Below, in pieces: positions 8,094 to 15,102 of a stretch of DNA of 30,773 bases. The notes beneath the pieces were generated by a model. The model was not told where the DNA came from and did not search any database. It was given only the letters and a program-made list of their open reading frames with translations. Source of the stretch: JAGQRJ01 sp041402045 (GTDB lineage Bacteria > Planctomycetota > J058); NCBI GenBank assembly GCA_041402045.1, contig JAWKSZ010000085.1, forward strand, positions 1 through 30,773, in the 5' to 3' direction. Position 1 is the first letter of the stretch. Every line of letters starts with the position of its first letter. Position numbers and translations under genes: made by a program.

Positions 8094-8708
8094 ATGAGTC
8101 TGCACGGGAAGGCGCTCTACGGACGAGTCGACTCGATCCCGGGCGTGGGCTACGTCGCCACGACCTTCGAGCACTACCTGGGGATCCCGGTCTACCCGGA
8201 CCGTTCCTACTTCTTGCCCCACGGCGCCAAGGGCTGGGACCTGGAGCACCAGGGGATACCCATTTGGCTCAGCAAGGCCTCGGTGGTCCGCGGATACCTC
8301 GAGGGCGTGTGCATTGGGCTCTGCGTCTACGGCGGCCTGGTAGCGGCCCCGTTGCTGTCAGGGGACGGGTCGACCCACGCCTGGGTGGGGGCCACGGCGC
8401 TCTCGGTCGGCCTGTTGGCCTTCGCGGTGCTGAAGCTGTGGCCCCGCCGCGCGAGCTACGCCCGCGCCGTGGAGCTCGTCGATCAGGTCGGACTGAGCGC
8501 GCGCGCGCGGATCGACCTCGAGCTGGCTTACGACCAGATCTCGCCAGAGGAGGCGGAGTCCCGGCGCGCGGCGCTGAACGAGAAGGTCGAGGATCTACGC
8601 GCCGCGCGGGCATCCGCGCGCCTCGAGCGCCGCGCAGCCCACGCGCCGCGCGAGGCCCGAGTCCCGCTCGCGCCGCCTCAGCGGCGCCGGCTTCGGCGAC
8701 CCCGGTAG
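8094..8708 (+). CDS. Two-span membrane protein, unknown function
   Basis: 204 residues from the ATG at 8094, which has GGAG 5 bases upstream. The N-terminal part, GKALYGRVDSIPGVGYVATTF followed by YLGIPVYPDRSYFL, resembles short conserved domains of planctomycete and verrucomicrobial membrane proteins with no assigned function. Two hydrophobic helices follow around VRGYLEGVCIGLCVYGGLVA and ATALSVGLLAFAVLKL. The C-terminal tail is charged and arginine-rich with a predicted helix at SPEEAESRRAALNEKVEDLR, probably cytoplasmic. It sits between two small DUF genes. I do not recognise a named family. Confidence 0.65.
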   Translation: MSLHGKALYGRVDSIPGVGYVATTFEHYLGIPVYPDRSYFLPHGAKGWDLEHQGIPIWLSKASVVRGYLEGVCIGLCVYGGLVAAPLLSGDGSTHAWVGATALSVGLLAFAVLKLWPRRASYARAVELVDQVGLSARARIDLELAYDQISPEEAESRRAALNEKVEDLRAARASARLERRAAHAPREARVPLAPPQRRRLRRPR

Positions 8709-8784
8709 CGACCGGGTCGGAACGCCGAGGCTCCGCGTGACGGCGCGGGCTCCCCGGCGCGTCGTACGTGTGGAGCGTGAATCC

Positions 8785-9045
8785 ATGAGCCGAGAGCCAG
8801 ACACCGAGACCTTCTAGGTGCTGGGAGATACGCCCAACGCGCCGGTCGTGTGGCGCCGTTCGCGCCGCTTCCCTGGCGTGCTGATCCAGGGCGACACCCT
8901 CTCTTCGCTCGTGGTCCTCGCTGAGCGTGGGCGCGCGGGGGACCGCGACGCCCTGGAGCAGCTCACCGAGGACCTGCACGACCTGCTCGAGGTCTACGAG
9001 CGCGCGCTCGAGCGCTACGGGATTCGCCGGCCCTACGTGCGCTGA
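8785..9045 (+). CDS. DUF6959-like small protein with an in-frame amber codon after residue 10
   Basis: From the ATG at 8785, preceded by GGAG 9 bases upstream, the frame reads MSREPDTETF, then TAG at 8815-8817, then VLGDTPNAP. The body, RRFPGVLIQGDTLSSLVVL and a helical segment ending ERALERYGIRRPYVR, matches my memory of DUF6959, a short family frequent in actinobacteria. In that family a Glu before VL is common, so a GAG-to-TAG change is the simplest reading. Alternatively translation begins at the GTG at 8818 directly after the TAG, giving 75 residues, but that GTG has no ribosome-binding site. No membrane segment; function unknown. Confidence 0.5.
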
Positions 9046-9079
9046 GCGCCAGGACGTAAGCCCTTTGCCGGGCCGTCTC

Positions 9080-9307
9080 TTAGGCGAGGTCGAGGCGGAC
9101 CACGAACGCGCCCCAGAGCCCGACGAAGACCTCGGTCAGGGTCGGCACCAGGAAGTGGACCTCGGCCCCGACGGTCGTGAACTGCAGCGCGAGGCTGGCG
9201 GCGACGAGGGCGGTGGCCAGCCCCTTCCAGAACAGGTCGAGGTCGCTGGCCAGCCAGAAATACACCACGGCAGAGATCGAAACGGCGAGGGGGACGAGAA
9301 AGATCAC
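9080..9307 (-). CDS. Small two-helix membrane protein
   Basis: 75 residues from the GTG at 9307, chosen because CGGAGG lies 6 bases upstream; longer versions lack such a site. The protein is almost entirely hydrophobic, with helices around IFLVPLAVSISAVVYFWLA and LATALVAASLALQFTTVG, and a third weaker stretch near the C-terminus. Convergent with the DUF6959-like gene. No family recognised. Confidence 0.6.
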   Translation of the reverse strand: MIFLVPLAVSISAVVYFWLASDLDLFWKGLATALVAASLALQFTTVGAEVHFLVPTLTEVFVGLWGAFVVRLDLA

Positions 9308-9573
9308 GGGAACCTCCGCGGTGGGCTCTGCAGCTCCTGCGCCAGGGCTCCGCACGGACGCCTAGGCGCTTGCGTGGACGGGCTGTCAACGCCGTTCGCG
9401 ACTCGTTCAGTCGGCTGGCGCGACGGGTGCGGTTCGTCTCCTGGGCCTCCCTGAACGGTTTCGCCGGGGTCTGAGCCGCACGCCGGGGCTGAAACGATCT
9501 CTGAGCGAATTGAGCCCCACCCGACCCGGCTGCCCTGGATCCGCGTTTGCACTGCGCCTGCCGGAGGAAGGCT

Positions 9574-10161
9574 ATGACCACCGTGCTGCCCAAGGGCCTC
9601 GTGACCCTGTTCGTTCTGGCCGTGATCGCCGCGGGCGCCGCGTGGGTGCGCCACGCCAGCCGGGACCAGGAGGCGCCCCCGGGGGTCGTGCACTACCCGC
9701 GCCAACTGCTCGCGCTCCTGTTCGGCGCAGGGGCCGCGCTCCTGCTCGGCGGCCTGGGCTGGAAGCTCGCGGCGCCTCCCTTCGGGACCTCCGCCCTCTA
9801 CTTCGTCCCCGAGTGCCTGCTCGGCCTCGGCGCGTGCTGCACCGTGGCCGGCGCGTGGGTCGCCAGCTACCGCGTGACCTACGCCGACGGCGAGGCGACC
9901 TTCTCCAGCCTGGGCCAACGCCGGACCGTCGAGGCCGGCAGCCTGCGGGTGCGCGAGGAGGGCGACGTGTGGAAGGTCGTCGGCTTCGAGGGCAAGGTCC
10001 TGTTCCAGGTCAGCTCGCTGGTCCTCGGCGGCCAGGCCTTCGTCGTGTGGGCCCAGGCTCAGCGCGTGGCCGAGCTCAAGCGCAAGAAGACGATCAAGGC
10101 CGAGGGCCGCGCCCCCGGGACCCAGCGCGTCCGTCGTCGGCGCAGCGCGCTCCGCGCCTAG
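9574..10161 (+). CDS. Membrane protein with a PH-like cytosolic domain
   Basis: 195 residues; the ATG has a strong GGAGGAAGG ribosome-binding site. Membrane helices occur at residues about 7-23 (LVTLFVLAVIAAGAAWV), about 47-65 and about 75-95. After the last helix the segment SYRVTYADGEATFSSLGQRR followed by WKVVGFEGKVLFQV has the alternating beta pattern of bacterial PH-like domains that follow membrane spans. The C-terminus is strongly basic. Function unknown; a membrane-surface role is inferred from topology only. Confidence 0.65.
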   Translation: MTTVLPKGLVTLFVLAVIAAGAAWVRHASRDQEAPPGVVHYPRQLLALLFGAGAALLLGGLGWKLAAPPFGTSALYFVPECLLGLGACCTVAGAWVASYRVTYADGEATFSSLGQRRTVEAGSLRVREEGDVWKVVGFEGKVLFQVSSLVLGGQAFVVWAQAQRVAELKRKKTIKAEGRAPGTQRVRRRRSALRA

Positions 10162-10288
10162 CCCTCAGGGCAGACCCGCTTTACGTCCTTCCCAGGCTTA
10201 CACCATGGTCCGGGACCCGCGCCGGGATCGCTCGGGTTGCGTCGGCCCCGGGCTTGCACGCACCTCGCAGAGAGAGAGCGAGGAGCGA

Positions 10289-11419
10289 GTGATCGAGCGA
10301 ACCCTGGGAGGGCTGCTCCTGGTCGCCGCGTGCGCGAGCGCGCAGGTCCAGGTGCGCGTGATCGGGAGCGGGCCCGTGCCCGAGCGCAGGCCCCTGCGCG
10401 GCGACGTGGTCGTGGTGCTGGACGTCAGCGAGAGCATGAGCCTGCCCGGGCGCTGGGCGCGGGCCGAGGCCTTGCTGCGCGAGGTCCGCGCGCGCGCCGA
10501 CGACGACGCGCGGCTGGCCCTGATCGGCTTCGCCGGCGACAGCCGCCCGGCGTGGAAGGGCTGGCTGCGCGCGCCGAAGCTCACCCCGGCTCGCCTGGCC
10601 CGCGCGCTGCGCGAGCTGCGTCCGCGCGCGATCGACCCCCTGCAGGAGCTGGACGCCTCCCACCTGCGCGCGCTCACGAGCTGCCCCTGGGACGCGATCC
10701 ACCGCGCCCTCGCGCAGCCCCCGGACCACCTGATCGCGATCAGCGACTTCCACGAGGTCTACGGGCTGGGGAACCAGGTCGTGCAGGGCGACGGCGGCAT
10801 GCGCGCCCTCGCCCGCGCCTGCGCCCGAGGCACCGCCGTCGAGCTGCACGTGGTCCAGGACGACACCCTCGACGTGCTGAGCTGGACGCGCAGCACGAGC
10901 TACCCCGAGAACCTCGCGCGCTCCGTGGCCGGGGACTCCGGGGCCCAGGTCTTCGCCTGGCCGCCGACCGTGGGCGAGCAGGAACAGCGCTACCAGGAGC
11001 TCGGCCGCCAGACCCCGACCCTGGCCCTCGAGGCCCTCGACGGCGCGCCGCTCCCGAGCGGGGCGCTGCCCGAGTCACGCTTCCGCGTGCGGATCGAGGA
11101 CCCCTGGTTCAGCAGCGGCCTGCCCTACAGCCGCGAGGAGCACGCCCGGCCCTCCCTCGTGCTCTCCGTCGAGGGCCCCGACGGGCCGGCGATCACCCCG
11201 CCGCTCACGCGCCGGGGGGACGCGCTCGTGGCCGAGCTGAAGGTCCTGCGCGAGCCGCGCACGCGGCGCTTCACGAACGTCGAGGGGCGCCTGGCCGCAG
11301 CGCCGGGGCCGGCACAGACCGCTACCGGCCGGTGGTCGGGCAGCCCGCGGAGTTGCGCTGGACGGTGCGCTAAACGGAAGTGCGCAGTTCTGGTGGTCAG
11401 CACTGAGACCACGTGCTGA
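10289..11419 (+). CDS. Exported von Willebrand factor A (vWA) domain protein
   Basis: The GTG at 10289 has AGGAG just upstream and is followed by a signal peptide, LGGLLLVAACASAQ, so the protein is periplasmic or exported. A vWA domain follows: VVVLDVSES gives the MIDAS Asp-x-Ser-x-Ser at residues 45-49, with TSCPWD at 130-135 and ISDFHE (Asp153) supplying the other metal ligands. Such domains bind partners through a divalent cation. The last 35 residues are cysteine- and arginine-rich and look out of frame. One frame over, TDRYRPVVGQPAELRWTVR ends at TAA 11371-11373, which is more natural, so a single-base deletion near 11308 is likely and the true end is probably 11373. Confidence 0.75.
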   Translation: MIERTLGGLLLVAACASAQVQVRVIGSGPVPERRPLRGDVVVVLDVSESMSLPGRWARAEALLREVRARADDDARLALIGFAGDSRPAWKGWLRAPKLTPARLARALRELRPRAIDPLQELDASHLRALTSCPWDAIHRALAQPPDHLIAISDFHEVYGLGNQVVQGDGGMRALARACARGTAVELHVVQDDTLDVLSWTRSTSYPENLARSVAGDSGAQVFAWPPTVGEQEQRYQELGRQTPTLALEALDGAPLPSGALPESRFRVRIEDPWFSSGLPYSREEHARPSLVLSVEGPDGPAITPPLTRRGDALVAELKVLREPRTRRFTNVEGRLAAAPGPAQTATGRWSGSPRSCAGRCAKRKCAVLVVSTETTC

Positions 11420-11736
11420 CCTCCACCGAATCGCGCCTTCCGTGCTCTTCCTGGAAGCTCTGCCTGGGCGCTAGCGTTCCGGGAGACTCGGCGCTGCAGG
11501 ACACGTCACGACCAAGCGAAGCCTCTACTAGAAACCAGAAGTCACGATCCTGAGCGGGCGAGCGAGCGCCAGATCGCTGACGACATGGGCCTCTCGCCCT
11601 TTCAGAATCGTGAACTCTGTTTAGCGCGGCTGCCGTCGACCTGAGCCGGCGTCTCGGCGCCCGCGGCGTCGCGGGGCGCGGTCGCGCCTTGCAGCGTCCT
11701 CCGGAGCGGTCGTCGGGCCTGCGGCTGGCAGGGGCG
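11420..11736. other. Gene-free gap with an imperfect inverted repeat
   Basis: No supported gene in about 317 bases. TCACGATCCTGA at 11542-11553 and TCAGAATCGTGA at 11602-11613 are inverted copies matching at 11 of 12 positions across a 48-base spacer. The stretch is slightly less GC-rich than its neighbours. It could be a structured RNA, a protein-binding site pair or the trace of a small mobile element. Confidence 0.4.
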
Positions 11737-12183
11737 TCAGCACACGGCGTCCCCGTAGCCGAACACGTAGTCGGCGGGGATCTCGTCGCCGTGGGCGTAG
11801 CGCGCGCGGCGCACGCCGTCGACCACCTCGAACCGGGTGCGGGGGTCGTCCTCGAAGCGCCGCGCGCTCTCGAACAGGGCGAGGAACTCGGGGTCCTCGA
11901 CGGTCGAGTCGAGGATCAGGCTCCCGCGCAGGTCGATCATGCGGGTGTCGATCGGCGGCAGGTCGTCGCGCCCCAGGGCGTCCCAGGCGCGCTGGAGCAT
12001 GCCCAGGGTCCAGCGCGGATCCTTGGCGACGCCCGGCCCCGAGACCTCGGCGACCCAGCCGCCGCGCAGCTCCACGGCCGTCGTGCCCTGGCCGCGGGGG
12101 GAGGTCCCGAACGCGCGGGCGGTGGGCCCGTCCGGGAACTCGAAGATCCGCACCGTGGTCTTGCCTTGGGGTCCCCCCAGCAC
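11737..12183 (-). CDS. Hypothetical protein, 148 residues
   Basis: A soluble protein without signal peptide or membrane helices, with tryptophan-containing mixed alpha/beta composition: IFEFPDGPTARAF, AVELRGGWVAEVSG and TRFEVVDGVRRARY. I do not recognise the family. The start is a GTG at 12183; a GGAG lies only 4 bases before it, so the start is weakly supported. Codon use is typical of the region (G or C in nearly all third positions), which supports that it is a real gene. It follows the small gene at 12262-12474 on the same strand, 78 bases downstream of that stop. Confidence 0.6.
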   Translation of the reverse strand: MLGGPQGKTTVRIFEFPDGPTARAFGTSPRGQGTTAVELRGGWVAEVSGPGVAKDPRWTLGMLQRAWDALGRDDLPPIDTRMIDLRGSLILDSTVEDPEFLALFESARRFEDDPRTRFEVVDGVRRARYAHGDEIPADYVFGYGDAVC

Positions 12184-12261
12184 GCTCCGGCGGTTCGTTG
12201 GGGGTCTGGGTCGAGCGCGGTCCGGTTGCGGGTCAGGGAGCCGGGGGCCGGCCCCGAGACC

Positions 12262-12474
12262 TCAGCGGCACTTGGAGGAGGCGCGCCGCACGCGGTCGCG
12301 ATCCCGGGAGTTCAGCCGGTAGACCTTGCCGCCCGCGCGGACGACCTCTTTGCCGTCCTCCTGATCGAACTCGACCACCATGCCCCGCGGCCAGTTGCTG
12401 ACCACCTGGGTCCCGTGATCGTCGACCGAGATCAGCCCGTAGAGTCCCGTGTTGATCCGACGCCGTTCGCTCAT
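12262..12474 (-). CDS. Small hypothetical protein, 70 residues
   Basis: Begins at an ATG with GAGGG about 9 bases upstream. The sequence has a beta-rich core, TGLYGLISVDDHG and GMVVEFDQEDGKEVVRAGGK, and a basic C-terminal tail, RDRDRVRRASSKCR. No family recognised; size and charge would fit a small nucleic-acid-binding or regulatory protein, but nothing shows this. Divergent from the alkyltransferase-like gene with 67 bases between starts. Confidence 0.55.
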   Translation of the reverse strand: MSERRRINTGLYGLISVDDHGTQVVSNWPRGMVVEFDQEDGKEVVRAGGKVYRLNSRDRDRVRRASSKCR

Positions 12475-12497
12475 GTCGATCTGCCCTCAGCGGGCGG

Positions 12498-12503
12498 TAG
12501 GAT
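12498..12503 (+). promoter_or_regulatory. Candidate -10 box (TAGGAT)
   Basis: TAGGAT lies about 40 bases before the TTG start at 12542, within the gap between divergent genes. It matches the TAnnnT hexamers seen before other genes in this window. Confidence 0.3.
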
Positions 12504-12541
12504 ACACGCCCGCGCGGCCCGGCGCGACGCTGGAGGGCGGC

Positions 12542-12841
12542 TTGCTCGATCCCCGCTACGCCCCGATCTACGCCGTCGTGGCTCGGATCCCCCGGGGCCG
12601 GGTCTCGAGCTACGGGCGCGTGGCCGAGCTGGCCGGGCTGCCCCGCCGCGCGCGACTGGTCGGCACGGCCCTGCGCGGGCTGCCCCCTGGCTCGGGGGTC
12701 CCCTGGCAGCGCGTGCTCGGGGCCTCGGGGCGGATCAGCCTCCGGGGCGAGGGCGCCGAGCTGCAGCGCGCGCTGCTCCAGGCCGAGGGCGTCGAGCTCA
12801 GCGGGCTCAAGGTCGACCTCCGGCGCTACGGCTGGCCCTAG
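12542..12841 (+). CDS. Alkyltransferase-like (ATL) DNA-repair protein
   Basis: 99 residues, the normal ATL length. It matches the C-terminal domain of O6-methylguanine methyltransferases: IPRGRVSSYGRVAELAGLP is the DNA-binding helix-turn-helix region and GSGVPWQRVLGASGRISL covers the active-site loop. The acceptor cysteine of the PCHR motif is replaced by Trp55 (PWQR), which defines ATL proteins: they bind and flag O6-alkylguanine for nucleotide excision repair rather than removing the alkyl group. I chose the TTG at 12542 because GGAGG lies 5 bases upstream and it gives the family's N-terminus; the longer form from 12449 overlaps the divergent gene. Confidence 0.85.
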   Translation: MLDPRYAPIYAVVARIPRGRVSSYGRVAELAGLPRRARLVGTALRGLPPGSGVPWQRVLGASGRISLRGEGAELQRALLQAEGVELSGLKVDLRRYGWP

Positions 12842-13247
12842 GGCGCCCGTCGACCCCCGATCCACCCGGACCCGTCGCTCACTCGCGTGGAGCTCCGCCG
12901 GGACGCGATCGTTCCCCAGGGCCAAGAAGCGTGAACCACCGAGCTCCGCTTGGACCCACCGTTGTGGCGTTGCCTCGGGCAAGAGACACCGAAGGCACCG
13001 AGCTCCGCCTGGACCCGCCTCCGCCGGCGACCGAGAGGAAGGGACACCGAGCTCCGCCTCCTCCCTGCCGCTGCCTGGAGACCGCTGGCGCGGGCGCGAC
13101 GCGGAAAGAGGTGGAAAGAGAGGGAGCTTCGCTCGCTCGCGACCGCTCTGCAACTCGCTCCCAGACCCCCGCGCCGAGGGCGCCGCGAACGACGCGAGTG
13201 CCCGTCCGCGGCGGGTGCGCTATCCTCGGGGCCCGGAGGTGTCGTCC
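12842..13247. repeat. Gene-free gap with a dispersed GAGCTCCGC repeat
   Basis: About 400 bases without a supported gene. CACCGAGCTCCGCYTGGACCC occurs at 12937-12957 and 12996-13016, with a shorter copy at 13045-13059 and a weaker one (GTGGAGCTCCGCCGGGAC) near 12886. Spacing is irregular (about 50, 59, 49 bases), so it is not a clean tandem array. The GAGCTC core is palindromic. The end of the gap carries the lipoprotein-gene leader. Confidence 0.55.
13221..13226 (+). promoter_or_regulatory. Candidate -10 box (TATCCT)
   Basis: TATCCT lies 22 bases before the lipoprotein ATG at 13248, with the GGAGG ribosome-binding site between them. Confidence 0.35.
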
Positions 13248-14021
13248 ATGAAGTCCTCGCGCGCGTTGCTGCTCTGCGCTGCCCTCAGCCCGCTCCTGGG
13301 CTGCCCCACGTCCTCGACCCCCAGCAAGACCCCGCCGCCCGCGACCCCCGAGGCCGAGACCGGGGGCCAGGTCGTGCAGCAGCAGCAGACGCCCGACGGC
13401 CAGCCCGCCAGCCGGCCCGCGGGGCACCCCCCGGCCGGCCACCCCGGCGGCGCGACCTCCAAGCCCACCGGCCCCCTCCTGACCTTCTCCCTCGCGCCCA
13501 AGCGCACGGTCAAGCCGCGGATCGACGTGACCCTCGAGCGCCTGGCGCTGGTGCCCATGACGAAGGAGCACATCGCCGCCGAGCCGATCGACCTCTCGGG
13601 GGTGTTCGAGCCGCTGGAGGGGCAGCACTACGTGGCGGTGGTGCTGCGGGTGCGCGTCGACGGCCGGCCCTGGACCGAGGTCGACGACGGGACAGGGGTC
13701 GAGAAGGTCGGGCCCTTCGCGATCGAGCTCCCCGAGCAGATCGTGCAGATCAACGGCACCGCGCTCAGCGACCCCGAGGTCCCCGACCGCGCCTACTTCT
13801 ACCGCCCCTTCGAGCCCCCGGTCAGCCGGGCGCAAGCGTTCGCCTTCCGCGTGATCCTGAACCTGGAGGAGGGGCACACCCTCCTCGCGCGCTTCGACGG
13901 CCTGATCCCGGGCATGACCGCGACCGCCACCGCCGAGGCGACGAGCGAGGGTGAGGGCGAGGAGCAGGAGGAAGAGCCCCAGCCGCCCGAGGGCGAGGGG
14001 GAGGGCGAGGGCGGGCAGTAG
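13248..14021 (+). CDS. Lipoprotein, unknown function
   Basis: 257 residues; the ATG has GGAGG about 8 bases upstream. The N-terminus KSSRALLLCAALSPLLGC is a lipoprotein signal peptide with lipobox LLGC, so the protein should be lipid-anchored after cleavage. A Pro/Thr/Gln-rich linker (about 20-75) leads to a folded beta-rich domain: DVTLERLALVPMTKEHI, HYVAVVLRVRVDG and YFYRPFEPPVSRAQAFAFRV. The tail is a Glu/Gly low-complexity stretch. No family recognised. It lies 39 bases before the DUF4178 cluster, but a separate -10-like box in between suggests independent transcription. Confidence 0.75.
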   Translation: MKSSRALLLCAALSPLLGCPTSSTPSKTPPPATPEAETGGQVVQQQQTPDGQPASRPAGHPPAGHPGGATSKPTGPLLTFSLAPKRTVKPRIDVTLERLALVPMTKEHIAAEPIDLSGVFEPLEGQHYVAVVLRVRVDGRPWTEVDDGTGVEKVGPFAIELPEQIVQINGTALSDPEVPDRAYFYRPFEPPVSRAQAFAFRVILNLEEGHTLLARFDGLIPGMTATATAEATSEGEGEEQEEEPQPPEGEGEGEGGQ

Positions 14022-14035
14022 CCCTCGCGAAACCG

Positions 14036-14041
14036 TATACT
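14036..14041 (+). promoter_or_regulatory. Candidate -10 box (TATACT)
   Basis: TATACT, the best match to the bacterial -10 consensus in the window, lies 19 bases before the GTG that starts the DUF4178 cluster. Confidence 0.45.
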
Positions 14042-14060
14042 CCTCCGCTCGGGAGCGCGC

Positions 14061-15102
14061 GTGGAGCCGGAACGCCGATTTACGTTGCTCGCGGCCGTGG
14101 CCCTGGTCGACCAGGAGCTGGCCCCAGCGGAGCAGGAGGTGCTCCTGCGCTCGGCCCAGGCCCTGGGCCTGAGCGCGGAGCGCGCCCAGCAGATCGTGCA
14201 CGACCTCATGCGCGGGAAGCAGGTCCACGACCTGACCCCGCCCGAGGACGCCAAGGAGCGGCGCAAGCTGTTCAAGGAGTTCGTGGGGATCGTGCTCGCC
14301 GACGGGGTGGTCACCCCCGCCGAGGAGCGCTGCCTCGAGCGCCTGGCGCCGGGCTACGGCGTCGACCCTGCGCGGGTGCCGCTGATCCTCGAGCGCGAGC
14401 AGAACAAGCCGCGGGTGTCCCTGCAGGCGCCCAAGCCCCCGCCGCGGCGGGTGCAGGGCGCGGCGAGCTGTCCCTCGTGCGGCGCGCCGATCGACTTCAA
14501 GAACGCCTACTCGGTCTCGCGGGTGTGCGAGTACTGCGACTCCACGATCGTGCGCGAGGACGGGGGCGACCTGCTCCAGGACCTGGGCAAGATCAGCCAC
14601 CTGGGCGAGGACTCCTCGCCGATCCAGGTCGGGGCCCGGGGCACCTGCTTCGGCGTCGACTTCGAGGTCCTGGGGCGGCTGCAGATCCAGCACGAGACCG
14701 GCTACTGGAACGAGTGGTTCCTGCAGTGGGACGACAAGCGCACGGGCTGGCTGGGTGAAGCCTTGGGTCAGTACTTCGTGACCTTCCCCGCCGCCGACCT
14801 GGACGAGGGTGCGGCGCTCGCTCCCGAGCTTCGACCGGCTGAAGGTCGGCGAGCGGCTCAAGCTCCAGGGCAAGCGCTACCTGGTCACCGAGGCCCGCGT
14901 CGCGGAGGCCACCGGGACCCAGGGCGAGACGCCGTTCCACGTGCACGCGGGCTACACCCTGCCCTACGCCGACCTGCGCCGGGCCGACGACGGGTTCGCC
15001 ACGATCGACTACTCCGAGGACCTCCCGCTCGTGTTCACCGGGCGCTGCGTCTCCTGGAAGCACCTGAACCTGAGGGGCTACAGGGAGTTCGATGGCTGGT
15101 AG
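14061..15102 (+). CDS. TerB-like/zinc-ribbon/DUF4178 protein, frameshifted
   Basis: Three domains: a TerB-like helical domain (about 5-110; LLAAVALVDQELAPAEQEVL and FKEFVGIVLADGVVTPAEE), a zinc ribbon with Cys137, Cys140, Cys156 and Cys159 (CPSC and CEYC), then DUF4178. The frame breaks at about residue 249. From 14810 the correct continuation, RRSLPSFDRLKVGERLKL, lies one frame over and ends at TAG 15100-15102. One extra G in the GGG at 14807-14809 explains this. DUF4178 proteins are of unknown function and typically sit with DUF350 and spermidine-synthase-like genes, as here. The GTG start follows a TATACT box. It overlaps the next gene by 11 bases. Confidence 0.8.

Noticed and set aside
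8815..8817. Recoded TAG (pyrrolysine or suppressor read-through)
   Set aside because: No pyl genes or other in-frame TAG codons in conserved genes are visible here; a point mutation or error, or a GTG start, is simpler.
12542..12841. Active O6-methylguanine-DNA methyltransferase
   Set aside because: The acceptor cysteine is replaced by Trp in PWQR, so it is an ATL protein.
14061..15102. Programmed ribosomal frameshift in the first DUF4178 gene
   Set aside because: No slippery heptamer or downstream pseudoknot is evident, and similar single-base breaks in unrelated genes favour sequence error.
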